Source of the DNA: JBAWAP01 sp049589355
GTDB lineage: Bacteria > Chloroflexota > Anaerolineae > VGOG01
Assembly (NCBI GenBank): GCA_049589355.1
Contig: JBAWAP010000204.1
Coordinates: 1-33,716, forward strand
Length of the DNA stretch: 33,716 nucleotides
Direction: 5' to 3'
Below, in pieces: positions 29,373-33,716 of the stretch. How positions within the stretch are numbered: position 1 is the stretch's first letter; each line of letters begins with the position of its first letter. The translations under genes were made by a program, and so were the position numbers. A model generated the notes under the pieces. The model searched no databases. It had not been told where the DNA came from and saw only the letters and a list, made by a program, of their open reading frames with translations.

Positions 29373-30917
29373 TTACAAACCCTTCAGTAGTACCGTGTTC
29401 GCACCGTTCAGCAGGGCCACGATGATGGTAGGATAGAAACCCACCAGGACCATGACGGCAACCAGAGGCCACATGGTTACTTTCTCCCACCAGGTCATGT
29501 CGGTCAGCTCAGCGTGATGGGTGGCCTCGTCCCACTTGGCCTGATCGAACTCACCCAGGAACACGTATTGCACGATTTTCCATAGGATGTAGGCTGCGGT
29601 GAAGACCACACCGGCGACGCCGATGCAGGCGAAGATGGGTATAATATATAAGGTGCCACGGAAGACAAAGAGCTCGCTCCAGAAGCCGGCCAGCCCCGGC
29701 AGGCCGAGAGAGGCGAAGCCGGTGACCATCATGATGCCGTAGTAATAGGGCACCTTGGCCCCCAGACCGCCGAAGGCTTTCAGGTCTCGAGTATGAGCCC
29801 GCTCGTAGATAATGCCCACCAGGAAGAACAAGCCGCCAGTGATGATGCCGTGGGTGAACATCTGGAGGGAGGCCCCATTGAGAGCGAGAACTCCGCTGGT
29901 GAGCAGGCCCTGGGCGTCACCACTCACCACCCGGCTAGCCGCGGCGGCGCTGAGCCCCAGCATGACGTAGCCCATGTGGCTGACCGACGAGTAAGCGATG
30001 AGCCGCTTGAGATCCCACTGGGCCATGCACACCAACGCTCCGTAGACAATGCTGATCACCGCCAGAATGGGAATAATGGGCACGTTATAGGCGTACCAAC
30101 TGAAGACCTGAGGGAAAAGCGGCAACACGATGCGGATAAACCCGTAGGCCCCCAGCTTTAGCAGAACGCCGGCCAGGATCACGCTGCCACAAGTGGGTGC
30201 CTCAGTGTGGGCATCGGGAAGCCAGGTATGGAAGGGGAAACTGGGCACCTTGATGGCAAATCCCAGGAAGAAACCCCAGAAGGCCAGGGCTGCCAGGGGG
30301 AAGTTACCGGCAAAAGGATGCGCGGCGGCCGCGTCGAGGATGCTGAAAGTGCCAGTCTGGAAATACACGCCGAGGATGGCCAGCAACATGGCCACGCTGC
30401 CCACCAGGGTGAAGAGGAAGAACTTGATGGCGGCGTAGATCCTCCGCTGTCCACCCCATACCCCGATGAGGAGGTACATGGACACCAGCCCGATTTCCCA
30501 GAAGACGTAGAAGAAGATGAAGTCCAGGGAGACGAACACCCCACACATCCCCATTTCCAGCAACAGGAAGAGGAAGTAATACTCCTTGACCCGGTCCTTG
30601 ATGGTGAAAGACGAGTAGAAAAAGGAAAGGGTAGAAAGGAGTGCCGTCAACAGAACCATGGGAGCGCTGATGCCGTCCACCCCCATCCGGTAGTAGACAT
30701 TCAGGGTGGGGATCCAGGAGTACTCCTCAACGAACTGCATCTCCCCTGGGTTGCCCCAAACGTTAGCGTAGACGACAAAAGCCAGGATGAGAGGGATGAA
30801 GCTGACGACAGTGGATAGTCGCCGAATCACGCCCTCCTCCTTCCTGGGGATTAAGAGGACCAGCACCGCTGCTACCAGGGGGGTGAAAGTTATGATTGAC
30901 AGGATTGGGAAGTTCAT
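29373..30917 (-). CDS. nuoM: NADH-quinone oxidoreductase subunit M
   Basis: The ATG at 30917 follows GGAGGA and gives 514 residues; an upstream start would run through a dispersed repeat (30935-30980) and is rejected. About 14 membrane helices. Conserved Glu141 in FWEIGLVSMYLLIGVWG, Lys in FAIKVPSFPFHTWLPDAHTE, and LKRLIAYSSVSHMGYVMLG mark the NuoM antiporter-like channel. The protein has the family's usual length. It belongs with nuoL upstream (69-bp gap with a hairpin repeat) and nuoN downstream. Confidence 0.95.
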   Translation of the reverse strand: MNFPILSIITFTPLVAAVLVLLIPRKEEGVIRRLSTVVSFIPLILAFVVYANVWGNPGEMQFVEEYSWIPTLNVYYRMGVDGISAPMVLLTALLSTLSFFYSSFTIKDRVKEYYFLFLLLEMGMCGVFVSLDFIFFYVFWEIGLVSMYLLIGVWGGQRRIYAAIKFFLFTLVGSVAMLLAILGVYFQTGTFSILDAAAAHPFAGNFPLAALAFWGFFLGFAIKVPSFPFHTWLPDAHTEAPTCGSVILAGVLLKLGAYGFIRIVLPLFPQVFSWYAYNVPIIPILAVISIVYGALVCMAQWDLKRLIAYSSVSHMGYVMLGLSAAAASRVVSGDAQGLLTSGVLALNGASLQMFTHGIITGGLFFLVGIIYERAHTRDLKAFGGLGAKVPYYYGIMMVTGFASLGLPGLAGFWSELFVFRGTLYIIPIFACIGVAGVVFTAAYILWKIVQYVFLGEFDQAKWDEATHHAELTDMTWWEKVTMWPLVAVMVLVGFYPTIIVALLNGANTVLLKGL

Positions 30918-30934
30918 TGACAGTTCCTCCTCAA

Positions 30935-30980
30935 TGGAAGTTGGAAGTTGGATTATCCAATCTCCAATCTCCAATTTCCA
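30935..30980. repeat. Hairpin of the TTGGAAGTTGGA family between nuoL and nuoM
   Basis: TGGAAGTTGGAAGTTGGAT is followed by its near inverse complement (ATCCAATCTCCAATCTCCA, then ATTTCCA) around TA. The same units occur at 1621-1657 and 33173-33246. Confidence 0.85.
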
Positions 30981-30986
30981 GACTTA

Positions 30987-33158
30987 TCACCAGTACACGA
31001 CGTATACGGCCAACAGCATGAGTACCGTGACCAAAGCGACCAACAAGTAATTCTGCACCCGACCGGTCTGGATCTGTCGCAGCAAGCGGCCAACTGCCCC
31101 GGCTACCTGACCCACGCCGTCCACGATGCGGTCTACAATGTTGAGATCGAGAACCCCGCTGAAAGATGAAAGGGCTGCCCCAGCGCGCCCCGCCAGGTCT
31201 ACCAGCCCATCAATGATGCGCAGGTCAAAGGCCGCGCTGATATCGGCTATCAACCGGCCGATACGCCCCACCAGGTTCACGATGGGATCTATGACCCAGC
31301 GGTTGTCGAAGTAGAAGAAGACGTTGGCCAGGGCGATGGCCCCGCGCACGAAAGTGGCATGGTACAACTCGTCGAAGTAGTATTTGTTCTTGAGCACGGT
31401 GTGCACCGGCCCCAGCACTTTGATCAGCGGGTCCGGTTGGCCCGCCGTCAGCGGCTTGCGCCCGTAGATCAGCCAGCCGAGGAAAAGCCCGCCCACCGCC
31501 AGCAACGCCGAGAGGAGCATCACCGGCACACTAAGCGGCGTGGCCGGAAACCCATGCCCCACGAAGTGATGGAACCAGTTACGTCCCTCGCCGATGATCT
31601 CCTCTGGTATGCCCGCAAAGCCCAGCGTCAGGGCGAAGATGGCTAACAGCATCAAGGGCACGGTCATGCTGCGCGGTGTCTCGTGCGCATGCTCAGCGTG
31701 GTGACTGCGCGGCTTGCCCAGGAAGATGAGGCAGATCTGTCGTCCCGTGTAGAAGGCGGTCAGGAAGGCGGCGACGGTCAGCAGCAGCCAGACGAAGAAG
31801 GGCCAGGAGACCACTCCCTCGTGCAGAAATTCGTGCCAGGCGTGCGCCAGGATCTCGTCCTTGCTCCAGAAGCCAGCGGTGATGAGCGGGAAGCCGGACA
31901 GGGCAAATCCACCGGCCACGAAGGTCCAGAAGGTGATGGGCATCTTCTTGCTCAGCCCGCCCAAGTGCATCATGTCCTGCTCGTGGTGACAGCCGATGAT
32001 CACCGAACCGGAGCCCAAAAAGAGCAGGGCCTTGAAGAAGGCATGGGTGATCAGGTGAAATGCACCGGCCACGTAGGCCCCGATGCCCAGCGCGGCGATC
32101 ATGTAGCCGAGCTGACTGATAGTGGAGTAGGCCAGCACCCTCTTGACGTCGTCCTGGGCCACAGCGATGGTAGAGGCAAAGAGGGCGGTGAACGCACCGA
32201 TGAAGGCGATGAACCCCATGGTCGGGTTATGATGCTCCACTTCGACTACGATGTGGAGCAGGGGGAAAATACGGACCACCAGGTACACGCCGGCCGACAC
32301 CATCGTAGCGGCGTGGATCAGTGCTGAGACGGGAGTGGGACCCTCCATGGCGTCGGGCAGCCAGACGTGGAGCGGAAACTGCGCCGACTTCCCTATCACT
32401 CCGCCGAAGATGAGCAGCCCGATGACCGAGGCCACGGCCCAGGTGCCCAACAGAGGCAGGGTGACGGTGTGCTCGGCCAAGGTGCGCAGTACCCCTTGGC
32501 TGAAGACCACGTCGTAGCTGAGCGAACCGGTCTGGCTGTAGAGGTAGAGGATGCCCAACAGGAAGAAAAGGTCGCCCACCTTGGTGACCAGGAAAGCCTT
32601 GAGACCTGCCTCCCGGGGGGTGATCTGCTTGGGGTCAGGATAGTTCTTGGCAAACCAGAAGCCAATGAGCAGATAGGAACACAGTCCCATGATCTCCCAG
32701 GAGATGAAGAGGGTGAGCAGGTTCTCGGAGACCACCAGCCCCAGCATCCCGGCGGCGAAGAGGGAGATGTAGGCGAAGAAGCGGGAGTAATTCGGATCCA
32801 CGTGCTCGGTGCCGTATCCCATGTATCCTATCGAGTAGATGAAGATCATCAGACACACGAAGGGCACCATGAAGAGGGTGATGGCTGCCAGGGGATCTAT
32901 CCAGGTGCCAATGGGGAACCAAGTGGTGCCGGTGGGGAACCAATCGGTGTGCAAATGGATGGGGTGTTCTTCTAAATGGGGGGTAGTGAAGGCGCTGAAG
33001 GCCGCCCCCCAGCTAATCACCCAGGACAGGGCCAGGGCTCCGATAGCGATACTGTGACTCAGCTTGCGGTTCTTCCCCGTGAAGAGGATGATGATGCCAA
33101 AGGCCAACAAGGGAAGCAGCGGAATCAGCCAAGTTAGGTTAAAGAAGAACTCTCGCAT
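30987..33158 (-). CDS. nuoL: NADH-quinone oxidoreductase subunit L
   Basis: The protein has 723 residues, about 100 more than E. coli NuoL. Channel residues are visible: Glu155 in FISWEIMGLCSYLLIGFW, Lys193 in FLVTKVGDLFF, Lys257 in GGVIGKSAQFPLHVWLPDAM, and VKRVLAYSTISQLGYM. Beyond the antiporter core, the usual lateral helix region (about 590-640) is followed by a C-terminal stretch of amphipathic segments (LRIIDGLVDLAGRAG, LNIVDRIVDGVGQVAG) and a last membrane helix. A short direct duplication makes WFPTGTTWFPIGTW (73-86). AGAGGT lies 6 nt before the ATG. It is the distal proton-pumping subunit of complex I. Confidence 0.95.
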   Translation of the reverse strand: MREFFFNLTWLIPLLPLLAFGIIILFTGKNRKLSHSIAIGALALSWVISWGAAFSAFTTPHLEEHPIHLHTDWFPTGTTWFPIGTWIDPLAAITLFMVPFVCLMIFIYSIGYMGYGTEHVDPNYSRFFAYISLFAAGMLGLVVSENLLTLFISWEIMGLCSYLLIGFWFAKNYPDPKQITPREAGLKAFLVTKVGDLFFLLGILYLYSQTGSLSYDVVFSQGVLRTLAEHTVTLPLLGTWAVASVIGLLIFGGVIGKSAQFPLHVWLPDAMEGPTPVSALIHAATMVSAGVYLVVRIFPLLHIVVEVEHHNPTMGFIAFIGAFTALFASTIAVAQDDVKRVLAYSTISQLGYMIAALGIGAYVAGAFHLITHAFFKALLFLGSGSVIIGCHHEQDMMHLGGLSKKMPITFWTFVAGGFALSGFPLITAGFWSKDEILAHAWHEFLHEGVVSWPFFVWLLLTVAAFLTAFYTGRQICLIFLGKPRSHHAEHAHETPRSMTVPLMLLAIFALTLGFAGIPEEIIGEGRNWFHHFVGHGFPATPLSVPVMLLSALLAVGGLFLGWLIYGRKPLTAGQPDPLIKVLGPVHTVLKNKYYFDELYHATFVRGAIALANVFFYFDNRWVIDPIVNLVGRIGRLIADISAAFDLRIIDGLVDLAGRAGAALSSFSGVLDLNIVDRIVDGVGQVAGAVGRLLRQIQTGRVQNYLLVALVTVLMLLAVYVVYW

Positions 33159-33172
33159 GAATTACCTCTTAC

Positions 33173-33246
33173 TGGAGATTGGAGGTTGGAGGTTGGAGGT
33201 TGGAGGTTGGACAATCCAACTTCCAACTTCCAACCTCTAACTTCCA
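33173..33246. repeat. Long hairpin of the TTGGAGGTTGGA family between nuoK and nuoL
   Basis: Five TTGGAGG/TTGGAC units (33179-33211) face ATCCAACTTCCAACTTCCAA and CCTCTAACTTCCA on the other side, making a 74-bp imperfect hairpin that fills most of the spacer. Confidence 0.85.
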
Positions 33247-33251
33247 AGTGG

Positions 33252-33563
33252 CTACCATTTCATCAGGTCAATATCTTCCACGATGACCGTATCGCGGCTG
33301 CGATAGATGGCGATGATCAGGGCCAGGCCCACGGCCGCCTCAGCCGCTGCCACCGTGAGAACAAAGATGGCGAAGACCGTGCCGATGACAGCTTGGGGGG
33401 TAATGTAACGCCAGAAGGCCACCAGATTGATGTTAACGGCATTAAGCATCAGCTCAATGCCCATCAGGATGCCGATGGCATTGCGGCGGGATAACACCCC
33501 GTATAAGCCGATGCAAAAAAGCGCGGCGGCGACAATTAGATACCAACTCAAAGGAATGGTCAT
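33252..33563 (-). CDS. nuoK: NADH-quinone oxidoreductase subunit K
   Basis: The protein has 103 residues and three membrane helices: WYLIVAAALFCIGLYGVL, IGILMGIELMLNAVNINLV and AIFVLTVAAAEAAVGLAL. The two conserved membrane glutamates of NuoK are present (Glu37 in GIELMLN, Glu74 in AAAEAAVG). GAGG lies 8-9 nt before the ATG. It couples NuoA/J to the antiporter-like units. The gene upstream of it at the window edge is not nuoJ. Confidence 0.95.
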   Translation of the reverse strand: MTIPLSWYLIVAAALFCIGLYGVLSRRNAIGILMGIELMLNAVNINLVAFWRYITPQAVIGTVFAIFVLTVAAAEAAVGLALIIAIYRSRDTVIVEDIDLMKW

Positions 33564-33583
33564 GACAAGATCCTCGAGCTTTT

Positions 33584-33716
33584 CTATTCCTTGATAGGGT
33601 AACAGTCCTTGGTAGCGACCATTGCAAAAATGTCGTAGCCAGTCTGCTCCCAGTAACGATAGGTCAACTCACTGGCAAATCTGTCAACGGCAACAACCTG
33701 GTCTTCATCCACGTAG
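33584..33716 (-). CDS. Unrecognised protein, C-terminal 43 residues (5' partial)
   Basis: The minus frame is open to the right edge and ends with TAG at 33586-33584. It gives YVDEDQVVAVDRFASELTYR and then YWEQTGYDIFAMVATKDCYP before IKE. It is soluble and has no membrane helix, so it is not the NuoJ subunit normally found before NuoK. I do not recognise it. Whether it is a separate small gene or the end of a larger one cannot be seen here. Confidence 0.5.
   Translation of the reverse strand, partial: YVDEDQVVAVDRFASELTYRYWEQTGYDIFAMVATKDCYPIKE

Noticed and set aside
33173..33246. Possible CRISPR array because of evenly spaced short repeats
   Set aside because: The units are adjacent, 7-12 bp, with no spacers, and form a hairpin with their inverse complement.

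Overview
The window is a compact, GC-rich bacterial chromosome segment. I infer an anaerobic member of the Chloroflexota (Anaerolineae-like). The inference rests on a DUF58 plus TgpA-type transglutaminase pair, a K+-independent type membrane pyrophosphatase, Hdr and tungsten-oxidoreductase genes, and many dispersed short palindromic repeats. No rRNA or tRNA gene, CRISPR array or prophage was seen, so the taxonomy is inference only.

Left part (1-4.9 kb, plus strand): the 3' part of a TolB-like beta-propeller gene, two degraded surface/peptidase fragments, and an intact SbcC/Rad50-type ATPase. A small type II toxin-antitoxin cassette sits exactly at the 3' end of sbcC. It has its own consensus promoter and is flanked by a 61-bp duplication of the sbcC 3' end, which looks like a site-directed insertion.

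Middle-left (4.9-11.6 kb, mostly minus strand): DUF58 and TgpA genes (overlapping), an endonuclease III, a plus-strand RmlC-like cupin and murE. Several of these genes carry in-frame or terminal segments made of dispersed repeats.

Centre (11.6-26.5 kb, minus strand, transcribed right to left): one near-continuous unit. It encodes a MoaD/ThiS-like protein, an AOR-family tungsten oxidoreductase, a four-cluster ferredoxin, HdrA fused to an MvhD-like domain, HdrC, HdrB and a polyferredoxin-like protein. These are followed by a deletion remnant of a membrane pyrophosphatase gene, a GAF-type kinase-like sensor, a receiver/kinase hybrid, a response regulator, an unknown protein and an intact hppA. 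The hdrA frame is interrupted by one in-frame UGA exactly where relatives have a cysteine. A perfect 6-bp stem with a GGC loop follows at the distance expected of a bacterial SECIS, so I read it as a selenoprotein of 828 residues. Together the first seven genes look like a soluble electron-transfer, possibly flavin-bifurcating, complex that connects a tungsten oxidoreductase to thiol/disulfide-type or ferredoxin chemistry. The intact pyrophosphatase and the Nuo membrane arm to the right would handle ion gradients.

Right part (26.5-33.7 kb, minus strand): a repeat-filled spacer, gap (GAPDH, with its own promoter), then nuoN, nuoM, nuoL and nuoK (transcribed K-L-M-N), and the 3' end of an unrecognised gene at the edge.

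The most noteworthy items are the Sec-HdrA/tungsten-enzyme operon, the toxin-antitoxin insertion that rebuilds the end of sbcC, and palindromic repeats that have entered protein-coding sequence in at least five genes.
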